A stretch of 64,000 bases of DNA from Pedobacter westerhofensis (lineage in GTDB: Bacteria > Bacteroidota > Bacteroidia > Sphingobacteriales > Sphingobacteriaceae). The stretch lies in assembly GCF_900182595.1 (NCBI RefSeq), contig NZ_FXTN01000012.1, forward strand, positions 186,001-250,000, in the 5' to 3' direction. Each line of letters opens with the position of its first letter. Position 1 is the stretch's first letter. This document shows positions 45,198 through 53,500 of this stretch, in pieces. Position numbers and translations under genes: made by a program. The notes beneath the pieces are model-generated. The model saw only the letters and a program-made list of their open reading frames with translations. It was not told where the DNA came from and searched no databases.

Positions 45198-45599
45198 ATG
45201 AATTACAAGAAATTATTGAATGATCAGTTGGATAGGCATACAGATAAAACTCCTGTTGTTGTTGCTTTACTGGCTGGACTAGCAGTTGGTGCTGCCCTGG
45301 GGGTGTTGTTTGCACCAGCCAGCGGAACGGAAACAAGGGATTTGATCGCCGATAAATCCAAAGATCTTGCAGATAGCGCTAAAGATAAACTGCAGACTTA
45401 CAAAGAGAAGATTAAATCTGGTGCGGATCAGCTTGCTGATACAGCAAAAGATAAATATCAGACTTACAGCAGTAAAATCCAGGATGGAGTAGATGAGCTT
45501 TCTGATTTGAAAGATATCGCTGTAGAAAGTGTAAAATCTAAATTCAACCGTGCTGAAGATTTAGCGGATAATATCAAAACTGATGTTGAAAACGCTTAA
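45198..45599 (+). CDS. YtxH domain protein (stress/envelope)
   Basis: A 133-residue protein with one membrane helix (VVVALLAGLAVGAALGVLFAP, near residues 21-41) and the YtxH/gas-vesicle-like APASGTETRDLIADKSKDL. The rest is a long, repetitive, Lys/Asp-rich amphipathic helix with related units SAKDKLQTYKEKIKSGADQL and TAKDKYQTYSSKIQDGVDEL. YtxH proteins are often general-stress induced. A strong terminator follows. Confidence 0.85.
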   Translation: MNYKKLLNDQLDRHTDKTPVVVALLAGLAVGAALGVLFAPASGTETRDLIADKSKDLADSAKDKLQTYKEKIKSGADQLADTAKDKYQTYSSKIQDGVDELSDLKDIAVESVKSKFNRAEDLADNIKTDVENA

Positions 45600-45626
45600 T
45601 TGCTCAGTTATACATAAAATGATATC

Positions 45627-45657
45627 AAAAAGCAGGCTAAAATAGCCTGCTTTTTTT
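45627..45657 (+). terminator. Terminator after the YtxH gene
   Basis: AGCAGGCTA (45631-45639) pairs with TAGCCTGCT (45643-45651), extended by A- and T-runs. Confidence 0.9.
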
Positions 45658-45668
45658 ATTGGATATTG

Positions 45669-46034
45669 ATGGAAAAAACGCGCTTTGTTTTCGCATTTTT
45701 GTTTGCATTATTGCTGATCGGTGCGGGCATCAACCATATTCTTCATCCTGCAGCATATGCCTCCCTGATTCCTTCGTGGCTCCCTCTGCTGGCTACAAAT
45801 TATTTTACAGCACTGGTTGAGATCACACTTGGGACCGGCTTACTATTTGTCCGCTCCAGGCCAATGGCTGCAGCTGGAACAATTTTACTTATGGTTTTTT
45901 TTCTTCCCTTCCATGTTTATGATGCGTTCAGGGAGCATCCCGCTATAGGTTCTACCCTTCTCGCACTGATCAGGCTTCCGCTTCAGTTTGTCCTGATTTA
46001 CTGGGCCTGGTTTGTTGTGCCTAAAGCAAGATAA
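45669..46034 (+). CDS. DoxX-like small membrane protein
   Basis: A 121-residue protein with four membrane helices. It opens with a hydrophobic helix and has GINHILHPAAYASLIPSW, as in DoxX/MauE-like proteins, followed by a third helix ending FLPFHVYDAFREHP. Its role is unknown. The ATG at 45669 is preferred over TTG at 45666. Its 3' end overlaps the convergent receiver-like gene by 37 bp. Confidence 0.75.
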   Translation: MEKTRFVFAFLFALLLIGAGINHILHPAAYASLIPSWLPLLATNYFTALVEITLGTGLLFVRSRPMAAAGTILLMVFFLPFHVYDAFREHPAIGSTLLALIRLPLQFVLIYWAWFVVPKAR

Positions 46035-46318
46035 ATCTCAGCGAAGAGCAAACCGCTTCCCCCTCCGTAATGAGGTATTACATGAATATCCGTATGGATC
46101 TCCTTAATTCGTCTGCTCAGGTCATGTTCTTCCGTATCTGTCAGCCCTGCACCAATCAGTAAAATCTGATAATGCTGTTCCCTGCATTTTTGGAGTGCTT
46201 CCTCAGCATTTGAAACACCGGTAGCCCTCCATGATTCATTGGTATTTAACAAGCGGAGCACAGTGGCCAGAATCTTTTCATTTGTGCCTATCACCAGGAT
46301 TTTAGTTAGCGTATCCAT
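45998..46318 (-). CDS. Receiver-like protein lacking the phosphorylation site
   Basis: A 106-residue protein with the alternating beta/alpha pattern of a response regulator receiver (KILVIGTNEKI, then YQILLIGAGL near residues 50-59, and HVIPHYGGG). The acidic pair after the first strand is GT, the phosphoacceptor Asp is Gly56, and the conserved Lys is missing. So it cannot be a normal phospho-receiver. There is no output domain. It starts two bases after the pirin stop, on the same strand, so it is probably cotranscribed. The function is unknown. Confidence 0.65.
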   Translation of the reverse strand: MDTLTKILVIGTNEKILATVLRLLNTNESWRATGVSNAEEALQKCREQHYQILLIGAGLTDTEEHDLSRRIKEIHTDIHVIPHYGGGSGLLFAEIYLALGTTNQAQ

Positions 46319-46320
46319 GA

Positions 46321-47037
46321 TTAAACTTCCATTGGTACATCCATAATTAAAACTTCTGCATCAGTGCCGGCCGTGATGGTAAATCCTTCAGTTTCCCAAA
46401 TCCCATATCCGTCACGTATGTGGAGTTTCTGGCCATTTACCTCCAGTTCCCCGTCAATTACAAATATATAGGCACCATTATTTTTTTTCTGAATAGTATA
46501 ATCTACGGTACTGCCTTTCTCCAGCTTTCCAAGATTGAACCAGGCATCCTGATAGATCCATACGCCGGCATCATCCGGGTTTGGGGAAAGAATCTGTACC
46601 AGTTGGTTTGGCTGGGCAGGGCTTTCTATTTTTACCTGGTCGTACCTGGGTTCTACATTTCTTTTATTCGGGAAAACCCAGATCTGAAGAAATTTAACAG
46701 GCTCGCCTTCATTTTTGTTATACTCCATATGGTACATTCCCGTGCCAGCACTCATTACCTGGATTTCTCCGGTTTCGATGGTGGCCACATTGCCCATACT
46801 GTCTTTGTGTTGCAGGGCGCCTTCAAGCGCAATGGAAATGATTTCCATATTATCGTGCGGATGCTCACCAAAACCTCTTCCACCTTCAACTTCATCATCA
46901 TTGAGTACCCGCAATGCACCAAACTGAACGCGTTCAGGATTGAAATAACTTGAAAAACTAAAAGTATGGTTACTCTTTAACCAACCGTGATCTGCCAGGC
47001 CACGTGATGCTGCTAAATGTAATACTGTTTGTGCCAT
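46321..47037 (-). CDS. Pirin family protein
   Basis: A 238-residue bicupin of the pirin/YhhW family. The N-terminal cupin metal site is visible as GFGEHPHDNMEIISI and ALEGALQHKDS; GEIQVMSAGTGMYHMEYN follows. Some members show quercetin 2,3-dioxygenase activity and others act as redox sensors; this one cannot be assigned. It is followed by the receiver-like gene. Long length and conserved His residues argue for an active metal site. Confidence 0.92.
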   Translation of the reverse strand: MAQTVLHLAASRGLADHGWLKSNHTFSFSSYFNPERVQFGALRVLNDDEVEGGRGFGEHPHDNMEIISIALEGALQHKDSMGNVATIETGEIQVMSAGTGMYHMEYNKNEGEPVKFLQIWVFPNKRNVEPRYDQVKIESPAQPNQLVQILSPNPDDAGVWIYQDAWFNLGKLEKGSTVDYTIQKKNNGAYIFVIDGELEVNGQKLHIRDGYGIWETEGFTITAGTDAEVLIMDVPMEV

Positions 47038-47171
47038 GATGTGTAAGGATTTATTGTTGTATCACAAATTTACAGTATCATTTGATCTCCCGTCTTATCA
47101 TAGAATAAGAAATCAATAATCCCCAATAATAGTTTCCCTGGTCAGCAATCGTCTTATGTATTCATTGGGTA

Positions 47172-49040
47172 CTAAAAACTAAACTTATATCCAAGTGTAG
47201 CCCAAACTCCCGGCATCGGAACAGCACCGGCCTGTATATAATTTACATCAAATATGTTGGAGGCATCAGCATAAATACTGCTTTTTTTCAGCTTATATGA
47301 CAAACGGGCATCAACAATCGTATAATCCTTATAAGTAATCCTTTCACAGTATCTGGCGGTTACAGTAAGAGACATCACCTTCAGGAAATCGGCATTTGCT
47401 GTAGCCGTCAATTGATTTTTGAGCGTCTCAATAGCATACCTTGAGAAATTTGCCATTGGAATGATCGTTTTAACTTTTGGATCAAGGTGTGTATAGGCCA
47501 GTCCAAATCTCATGCTATTAAAAAACTGAGAGTTATTTAACGTTCCTGTATTGTAATCGGCACTGAGTGTATAGCCCGTACTGTTTAGCTGTGCAAAGTT
47601 TTTCGGCTGCCAGGGATCTGTTTGTACAGCCTTTACCCAGTCGATAAAATCAGTGATTCTTCTTTTAAATACACTTGCATTCAAAACAAAGTGATTAGAA
47701 TTATACTTTAATCCACCTTCTGCGTAACGTGATTTCTCCGGGCGCAGCTGGTCGTTACCAATATTGGTGGGGCCTTTATAATATAAATCGGTAAATGTAG
47801 GCAGGCGTTCTCCTGTACCCAGGTTCACAAAGACTTTCCAGTTACCCAAAAAAGTATATCCGGCATCAATTCCAGGCATCACCTGCCAGTCGAAATCAGA
47901 GTTATAATTTACATAAGTTCCAAGGTTGATCAGCAGGTTCTCTACTTTATCAAATTTGTATTCACCGTAAATACCCAGGTTATCACGGTTTCTTTTTCCA
48001 AGATTGGTACTCTTGATTTTTTCTTTCCTGCCTTCCAGGCCCAGTCCAAATTCACCGATTGAAGTATCAAAAACGTTGTTCAGTTCTGCACTTAACACCT
48101 GCGTTACATGGTGGTTATGAAATTTATCCGGTGTTTGTTTAATATAAAGATAGTCGTCTACATTATTTCTGTAGCTTAATCTTGGCAGTAATGTCCAGAA
48201 AGAGGTCAGTTGTGTTTTATAAGCCACGGCAGCCAGTGCAGTTTTAACGGTCTCTTCAGACTCGATATCACCAGGCGCAGAGTAATATCCATTCGCACCA
48301 TAGTTGTTATGAATATATCCGCCGCTGATATCCAGCTGATCTGTTTTGCCCACATTCACCTTTCCCTGATAATACACTTTCTGATTATCGAATGCGGTGT
48401 TGTGACGGTATCCATTGCCGGCTTCCTGCCCAACAGAAAAAAGATGGCTGGATTCTTTTAATGCCAGTGTACCTGTAGCGCGTACACCATAATTTCCATA
48501 AAGATCACCACTTTCGTTCTTTTTGAAACTACTGCCGGTAAACACATTGGCAGAAACTCCTGTAGAAGTTACCGATTTGGTGACGATATTGATTGCTCCA
48601 TTGAGTGCATTTATCCCGTAAATTCGTGATGCAGAACCTCTAAGCACCTCGATGTGATCGATATCATCAATGGATATAGGAAGGTTCATCATATTATGGC
48701 CTGTTTGCGGATCAGAAACTTTCACCCCATTGAGCAATACCAGCGTCTGGTCAAAAGTACCGCCGTCAATGCTGATATCGGCCTGTACCCCGCCCGGGCC
48801 GCGCTGACGAACATCAACGCCGGTGGCATAACTGAGTAAATCACTGACAGATCTTGAAGGCAGATTTTTGATCTGCTGATTGTCTATGATCCAGATGTTA
48901 CGGTTTTGTTTGGAGAATGGAAGCTTAAGCCGGTTTTCTCTTACCAATACCTCATTTAAACTTTTAGTGGTATCACTTTGTGCTGCTGCATAACCGGCAG
49001 ACAAACAAAATGCTACTATTACGGGTAATACTTTCTTCAT
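47172..49040 (-). CDS. TonB-dependent outer-membrane receptor (BtuB-like)
   Basis: A 622-residue outer-membrane protein. A signal peptide (KVLPVIVAFCLSAGYAAAQ) precedes a TonB-box-like SLNEVLVREN, a plug domain with LSYATGVDVRQRGPGG and IEVLRGSASRIYG, and a 22-strand type barrel ending in a C-terminal Phe (YKFSF). It resembles vitamin B12 and siderophore receptors of the BtuB group in size. No CarboxypepD-like N-terminal domain is present, so it is not SusC-like. No cobalamin riboswitch is visible upstream, so the substrate is open. Confidence 0.88.
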   Translation of the reverse strand: MKKVLPVIVAFCLSAGYAAAQSDTTKSLNEVLVRENRLKLPFSKQNRNIWIIDNQQIKNLPSRSVSDLLSYATGVDVRQRGPGGVQADISIDGGTFDQTLVLLNGVKVSDPQTGHNMMNLPISIDDIDHIEVLRGSASRIYGINALNGAINIVTKSVTSTGVSANVFTGSSFKKNESGDLYGNYGVRATGTLALKESSHLFSVGQEAGNGYRHNTAFDNQKVYYQGKVNVGKTDQLDISGGYIHNNYGANGYYSAPGDIESEETVKTALAAVAYKTQLTSFWTLLPRLSYRNNVDDYLYIKQTPDKFHNHHVTQVLSAELNNVFDTSIGEFGLGLEGRKEKIKSTNLGKRNRDNLGIYGEYKFDKVENLLINLGTYVNYNSDFDWQVMPGIDAGYTFLGNWKVFVNLGTGERLPTFTDLYYKGPTNIGNDQLRPEKSRYAEGGLKYNSNHFVLNASVFKRRITDFIDWVKAVQTDPWQPKNFAQLNSTGYTLSADYNTGTLNNSQFFNSMRFGLAYTHLDPKVKTIIPMANFSRYAIETLKNQLTATANADFLKVMSLTVTARYCERITYKDYTIVDARLSYKLKKSSIYADASNIFDVNYIQAGAVPMPGVWATLGYKFSF

Positions 49041-49051
49041 ATTTGATAAAA

Positions 49052-49094
49052 TTGCTGCGAAGATATGAATTATTAAGTCAGATTAGCGCAGCAA
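49052..49094. repeat. Inverted repeat upstream of the TonB receptor gene
   Basis: TTGCTGCG (49052-49059) and CGCAGCAA (49087-49094) are exact inverted copies separated by 27 bp, in the gap between the PAP2 stop and the receptor start. It could be a weak terminator or a receptor leader structure. Confidence 0.35.
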
Positions 49095-49106
49095 AATTTC
49101 CTGTGG

Positions 49107-49754
49107 CTAGTGCCCGGGCTGTATAAACTTCATGGACAGCGCCGTTGAAGTCCCCAAAATAGCTCCTGTAGCTACGTCTGTGGGGTAATGAACCCCAAGA
49201 TACATTCTTGAATAACTTACAGAACCCGCCCATAAATAAGCAGGAGCTATCACATACCACTTGCTGTATACCTGCGACAAAGCAGTAGCTGTTGTAAAAG
49301 ATGATGAGGCATGGCCTGAAGGAAAAGACGAGCTGCCAGGTTCGTAAACCGCTACAATCTGAACGCGTCCGTGAAATGGCCTTGGCCGGCGGACAATCCT
49401 TTTGATCACAGTAGTTACCAGCAGATTAACAGCCGAACTGCTGGCGATATAAAGGGAGTTCTGACGTGTTCCTTTATCATTTGCAATCACACCGCCTGCA
49501 AATACACCGGCAGGCACAGCAACGTTGACCAGGTTATTATATTTGGACAAAAACATAAAGATGTTTGTTTTCTCAGGAGTACGGTGCTGAGAAAGATCAA
49601 TCATAATATGATTGTCTAATCGTTGTAAAGCGCGGCTTTCCTTGAATGGTATCCTGTTCTTTATTGTATCTATCTGCTGGGCAGACAGGATAGCTGGTAT
49701 TACAGATAAAAAGAAGATCTGTAATACCAGTATATATTTTGTAGAAATTGTCAT
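49107..49754 (-). CDS. Secreted or membrane PAP2 superfamily phosphatase (second copy)
   Basis: A 215-residue protein with a signal peptide or N-terminal helix ending near LSAQ. All three PAP2 motifs are intact: KRIVRRPRP, PSGHASSS and SRMYLGVHYPTD. Probable roles are lipid phosphate or undecaprenyl diphosphate recycling at the envelope. Its ATG abuts the stop of the DsbA-like gene without a gap, so both are in one operon. It is a relative of the PAP2 protein 5 kb upstream, but shorter. Confidence 0.88.
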   Translation of the reverse strand: MTISTKYILVLQIFFLSVIPAILSAQQIDTIKNRIPFKESRALQRLDNHIMIDLSQHRTPEKTNIFMFLSKYNNLVNVAVPAGVFAGGVIANDKGTRQNSLYIASSSAVNLLVTTVIKRIVRRPRPFHGRVQIVAVYEPGSSSFPSGHASSSFTTATALSQVYSKWYVIAPAYLWAGSVSYSRMYLGVHYPTDVATGAILGTSTALSMKFIQPGH

Positions 49755-50405
49755 TTACGATATGCTGATATCTGATTTAGACCACGCTTCCTTCATTGCT
49801 CCCAAAAAGGTTTCTGGCGACTGTGCTCCCGAAACTGCGAGCTTTTGGTCAAAAACAAAAAACGGCACTCCATTGATACCTATCTGCTGCGCGATGTGTT
49901 CATCGGCCCGCACTTCATTGCTAAAGTCAAAACCGCTGAGCATCGTTTCTACAGCAAATTTCTCCAGTCCGGCGGCTGTTCCAACTTCAGTAAGTACGGT
50001 ATGGTCATCGATGTTTTTGCCATCAATAAAATAAGCGATAAATAAAAGTTCCTCTATTTCGTTACCCAGGTCCATTGATTTGGCCAGTTGTATTAAACGG
50101 TGCGCATTAAATGAATTGGCTACCACAGCATTGCCGATGTTAAACCGGAGCCCAACTTCAGCAGCAACTTTACTGACATGATCGTTCATTTGAACCGCCC
50201 ATTCCCTCGTTTGGCCCTTTTTCTGTGCAAGGTATTCCGCAGGGTCCAGATCAGGCCTGGTTTCTGCTTCAGGATCCAGCTCAAAACTATGCCATTCCAC
50301 TACTACATTATCTTTATGAGCGAACTTTTCCAGTGCCAGCTCAAATTTCCTTTTCCCAATATAACAAAACGGGCATCTTACATCCGACCAAATATCTACT
50401 TTCAT
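49755..50405 (-). CDS. DsbA family oxidoreductase (FrnE-like)
   Basis: A 216-residue thioredoxin-fold protein with the redox motif CPFC at residues 11-14 (DVRCPFCYIGKRKFELAL), a helical insertion, and the cis-proline loop INGVPFFVFDQKLAVSGAQ. No signal peptide is seen, which fits the cytoplasmic FrnE-like branch involved in disulfide or polyketide-related redox chemistry. It abuts the PAP2 gene, TAAATG. Confidence 0.9.
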   Translation of the reverse strand: MKVDIWSDVRCPFCYIGKRKFELALEKFAHKDNVVVEWHSFELDPEAETRPDLDPAEYLAQKKGQTREWAVQMNDHVSKVAAEVGLRFNIGNAVVANSFNAHRLIQLAKSMDLGNEIEELLFIAYFIDGKNIDDHTVLTEVGTAAGLEKFAVETMLSGFDFSNEVRADEHIAQQIGINGVPFFVFDQKLAVSGAQSPETFLGAMKEAWSKSDISIS

Positions 50406-50506
50406 TGCTGTTAATTTAGTGTTTATACTAATATAAGTTTAAACAAGCAGGCAACGCAAATGTTTAACCTGCACCCTTACCCTAACGATACTGTTACCTA
50501 AGCAGG

Positions 50507-51526
50507 CTAAACAGTTACCTTAAATATCGTTGTTTGCAGGTAAGTTTCGCCCGGAGCTAAAACAGTTTTTGGGAAAGCAGGTATATTGACACTATTGGGG
50601 GCATGCTGCGTCTCGATACAAAATGCTTCAAATTTCTTGTAGTCCCTTCCTCCTTTTCCATGAGCTACATTCAGGTACTTTGCTGTGTAGAAATGTGCAA
50701 CAGGTTCTGTGGTGTACACTTCCAGTTTCAGGCCCGAAGTTCTTTCGGTAGTTTCCGAAGCCAGTCCCATCTGTCCGTAAGGTTTATCCAGTACATAAGT
50801 CTGGTCATATCCCTCTTCAGGGTCCCAATCCTGCCCGATTGCTTTTCCCCCGAGAAAATCATGTATTGTCCCTTCTCCAGGCAACACCTTCCCGGTAACG
50901 ATGTAGTCGTTGTCCTGCTCCAGGTATTTGCTGGCAGTCATCCGGTGATGGTGTTCAGCTACATTCCCGCCTTGCCTGGCCAGATTGAAATATGTATGAT
51001 GGGTAAGATTAATGGCTGTAGCAGCATCGCTCACCGCGTGGTAATCCAGGATCAGTTCATCTTCATCAGTCAATTTAAAGCTCAGCTGTACAGTTAAATT
51101 GCCTGGAAAATTCTCCTCGCCCGCAGGGCTGATATATTGTAAGGTTAAACTGGGATCGATAGTGGGCAGTATATCCCATACCTTTTTATCAAATCCGTTT
51201 TCTCCGCCATGTAGGCTTTGTGTAAGCTGATATTCAGATCCGCCGATCTGGAATTTACCATCCTTAATACGGTTGGCATAACGTCCTATTACAGCGCCCA
51301 GATAGGGGTATTCTGACAAATAATCTTCATTGAGGTACCCGTCAATATCATCAAATCCGAGCACAATATCCTGATCTTCACCATGAGCGTTCTTTACAAT
51401 AAAACTGCTCACAATGGCACCATAATTATATATCTTTACTTTACTCCCGCGGGTATTGGTCAGCTCTACAGCGAAAACTTCTTTTCCATCAATAATTTTT
51501 CCTGTACTAATTTGATTTTCTCTCAT
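50507..51526 (-). CDS. galM: Aldose 1-epimerase (galactose mutarotase)
   Basis: Converts beta- to alpha-galactose before GalK acts. The 339-residue protein has GAVIGRYANRIKDGKF, then NLTHHTYFNL (catalytic His) and the C-terminal CIETQHAPNSVN with the second catalytic Glu. No signal peptide is present, so it is cytoplasmic. It is divergent from galK across a 205-bp gap that must hold both promoters; no perfect -7 box was found on either strand there. Confidence 0.95.
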   Translation of the reverse strand: MRENQISTGKIIDGKEVFAVELTNTRGSKVKIYNYGAIVSSFIVKNAHGEDQDIVLGFDDIDGYLNEDYLSEYPYLGAVIGRYANRIKDGKFQIGGSEYQLTQSLHGGENGFDKKVWDILPTIDPSLTLQYISPAGEENFPGNLTVQLSFKLTDEDELILDYHAVSDAATAINLTHHTYFNLARQGGNVAEHHHRMTASKYLEQDNDYIVTGKVLPGEGTIHDFLGGKAIGQDWDPEEGYDQTYVLDKPYGQMGLASETTERTSGLKLEVYTTEPVAHFYTAKYLNVAHGKGGRDYKKFEAFCIETQHAPNSVNIPAFPKTVLAPGETYLQTTIFKVTV

Positions 51527-51731
51527 AAAACGTATATTGGTGCTCTTTAATACTTAAACAATACTACAAATAATACAGGCAATATTATAGCCCGCATAAC
51601 AACTTAACCAGATATTTAACAATCGATAACTGAAATTGATTAACATACTTTAGATATAATTATCGTCATCATCTAACGCTAAAAGATAACCGTATCCCTT
51701 AAACAATTTTTATCCAGTACATTATAACTTT

Positions 51732-52883
51732 ATGAAAGACGAATTAGCCAATAAATTTTTTGAGACTTACGGACATCAGCCAGAAGCAACATATTTTACC
51801 CCCGGCCGTGTAAACCTGATCGGCGAACATATCGATTATAACGGGGGACTCGTATTTCCCTGCGCAATTACCCTGGGAACCTGGCTTGCCCTTGCCCCCA
51901 ATAACGACCGTACGATCCGTTTCAAGAGTTTAAATTTTCCTGAAGAAGCAGAAATCCCATTGGAATCATCTTATACTAAGGATGGCAGCGGCTGGTACAA
52001 TTATCCGCTTGGTGTATTCAACGAGATCCTTAAGAATTTCCAGATCCCTGTGGGGTTCGATCTGCTGTACACCGGTAACATCCCAATTGGTTCGGGATTG
52101 TCCTCTTCTGCATCTATAGAAGTGGTTACAGCATATGCCCTTACGGCTTACCTTGAACTGGACTATGACCGCCTGGCACTGGTGAAAATGTCAAAAAGGG
52201 TTGAGAATGATTTCATCGGGCTCAACAGCGGGATTATGGATCAGTTTGCTGTGGCCTTTGGCGAGAAAGATAAAGCCATCGTACTGAACTGTGATACCCT
52301 TGAATATAAAATCGTAGACTGCGACCTGGGCGACCATGTGCTGACCATCATTAACACCAAAAAACCACGTGGACTGGCAGAATCAAAATACAACGAAAGG
52401 GTATCTGAATGCCAGGCCGCGCTGGCAGCACTAAATACGGAGGTTAAAATCAGCAATCTTTGTGAGCTTACACCGGATAAATTTGCCCTTCACAGCCATC
52501 TCATTACGGATGAAACCATTCTGAAACGTGCAACCCACGTGATCCATGAAAACGAGCGCGTAAGTTTGGCGGCCAAAGCATTGAGCGAAGGCAAGCTGGA
52601 AGAATTTGGCACCTTAATGTATGCCTCGCACCAGTCATTGAAAGATCTTTACGAAGTGAGCGGACTGGAATTGGATACCGTAGTGGATTTCTGTGCGGAT
52701 TATGCAGACGTTACCGGGGCACGGATGACCGGTGCTGGTTTTGGTGGGTGTGCCATTGCGATCTTAAAGAAAGATGCTGTGGAAGACTTCACCGAAAAAC
52801 TGACTGCCTACTATCAGGAGCGCGTTGGTTATGCCTGTGAAGTATATGTAAGCAAAATTGGTAACGGAGCAACCACAATTTAA
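51732..52883 (+). CDS. galK: Galactokinase
   Basis: Phosphorylates galactose at C1 with ATP, in the Leloir pathway. The 383-residue GHMP kinase has the family signature GRVNLIGEHIDYNGG near residue 26, the ATP loop GSGLSSSASIE near residue 118 and the GARMTGAGFGG motif near the C-terminus. It is complete. The ATG at 51732 is overlapped by a TAACTTTA string, which is one mismatch from a -7 box but cannot be this gene's promoter. No galT is in the window. Confidence 0.97.
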   Translation: MKDELANKFFETYGHQPEATYFTPGRVNLIGEHIDYNGGLVFPCAITLGTWLALAPNNDRTIRFKSLNFPEEAEIPLESSYTKDGSGWYNYPLGVFNEILKNFQIPVGFDLLYTGNIPIGSGLSSSASIEVVTAYALTAYLELDYDRLALVKMSKRVENDFIGLNSGIMDQFAVAFGEKDKAIVLNCDTLEYKIVDCDLGDHVLTIINTKKPRGLAESKYNERVSECQAALAALNTEVKISNLCELTPDKFALHSHLITDETILKRATHVIHENERVSLAAKALSEGKLEEFGTLMYASHQSLKDLYEVSGLELDTVVDFCADYADVTGARMTGAGFGGCAIAILKKDAVEDFTEKLTAYYQERVGYACEVYVSKIGNGATTI

Positions 52884-52886
52884 TTC

Positions 52887-52894
52887 TATTTTTG
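52887..52894 (+). promoter_or_regulatory. -7 promoter element for the TrmH-type gene
   Basis: TATTTTTG matches TAnnTTTG and ends four bases before the ATG at 52899, giving a near-leaderless transcript if used. Readthrough from galK, 15 bp upstream, is the alternative. Confidence 0.45.
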
Positions 52895-52898
52895 CGTT

Positions 52899-53429
52899 AT
52901 GCAAAAACTAAAGACAACTGATTTAAACCGCGTAGGTATAGAAGAATTCAGGGAGCAGGATAAGCTACCGGTAGTTGTGATCCTGGATAATGTCAGGAGT
53001 ATGAACAATGTGGGATCCGCTTTCAGGACTGCGGACGGATTTGCAATTGAAAAAATCATCCTCTGTGGTATTACCGCACAGCCCCCGCACCGGGAAATTG
53101 AAAAGACTGCGATCGGCGCCACGCAATCAGTAGCCTGGGAGCATTACGACGATACGCTGGATGCGATCAGGGATCTAAGGAAGGATGGGTATCAAATCAT
53201 TGCGATAGAACAGGCCGTGGACAGCATTATGCTGAATACTTTCAAACCTGAAACGGATCAGAAATACGCACTGATCTTTGGAAATGAAGTGAATGGCGTG
53301 AGTGATGAGGTGATGGCAGAGATCGACAAATGTATTGAGATCCCTCAGTTCGGCACCAAACATTCTTTTAATATCGTGATCTCGGCAGGGATTGTGCTCT
53401 GGGATTTTTACGCGAAACTGAGATTGTAA
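52899..53429 (+). CDS. TrmH family RNA methyltransferase
   Basis: A 176-residue SPOUT-class 2'-O-ribose methyltransferase. The family motifs are NVGSAFRTADGF (motif 1), FGNEVNGVSD (motif 2) and IPQFGTKHSFNIVISAGIVLW (motif 3, with the trefoil-knot SAM site). It modifies tRNA or rRNA; the position is unknown. It lacks an N-terminal RNA-binding domain, as in the short TrmH-type proteins. It is 15 bp after galK and ends at a bidirectional terminator. Confidence 0.92.
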   Translation: MQKLKTTDLNRVGIEEFREQDKLPVVVILDNVRSMNNVGSAFRTADGFAIEKIILCGITAQPPHREIEKTAIGATQSVAWEHYDDTLDAIRDLRKDGYQIIAIEQAVDSIMLNTFKPETDQKYALIFGNEVNGVSDEVMAEIDKCIEIPQFGTKHSFNIVISAGIVLWDFYAKLRL

Positions 53430-53435
53430 TCATAT

Positions 53436-53467
53436 AAAAAAGCACCAGGAAATCCCGGTGCTTTTTT
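53436..53467. terminator. Bidirectional terminator between the TrmH-type gene and gltD
   Basis: AAAAAAGCACC (53436-53446) pairs with GGTGCTTTTTT (53457-53467). The A- and T-runs on opposite sides suit termination from both directions. Confidence 0.9.
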
Positions 53468-53500
53468 GGTTAATACTTAATGTGAAGGTAATACTATATG

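Noticed and set aside
47172..49106. Cobalamin riboswitch upstream of the BtuB-like receptor
   Set aside because: The gap of 66 bp is too short and carries no B12 box.
51719..51733. TAACTTTA as the galK promoter box
   Set aside because: It overlaps the ATG and mismatches the last base of the consensus, so it would start transcription inside the gene.
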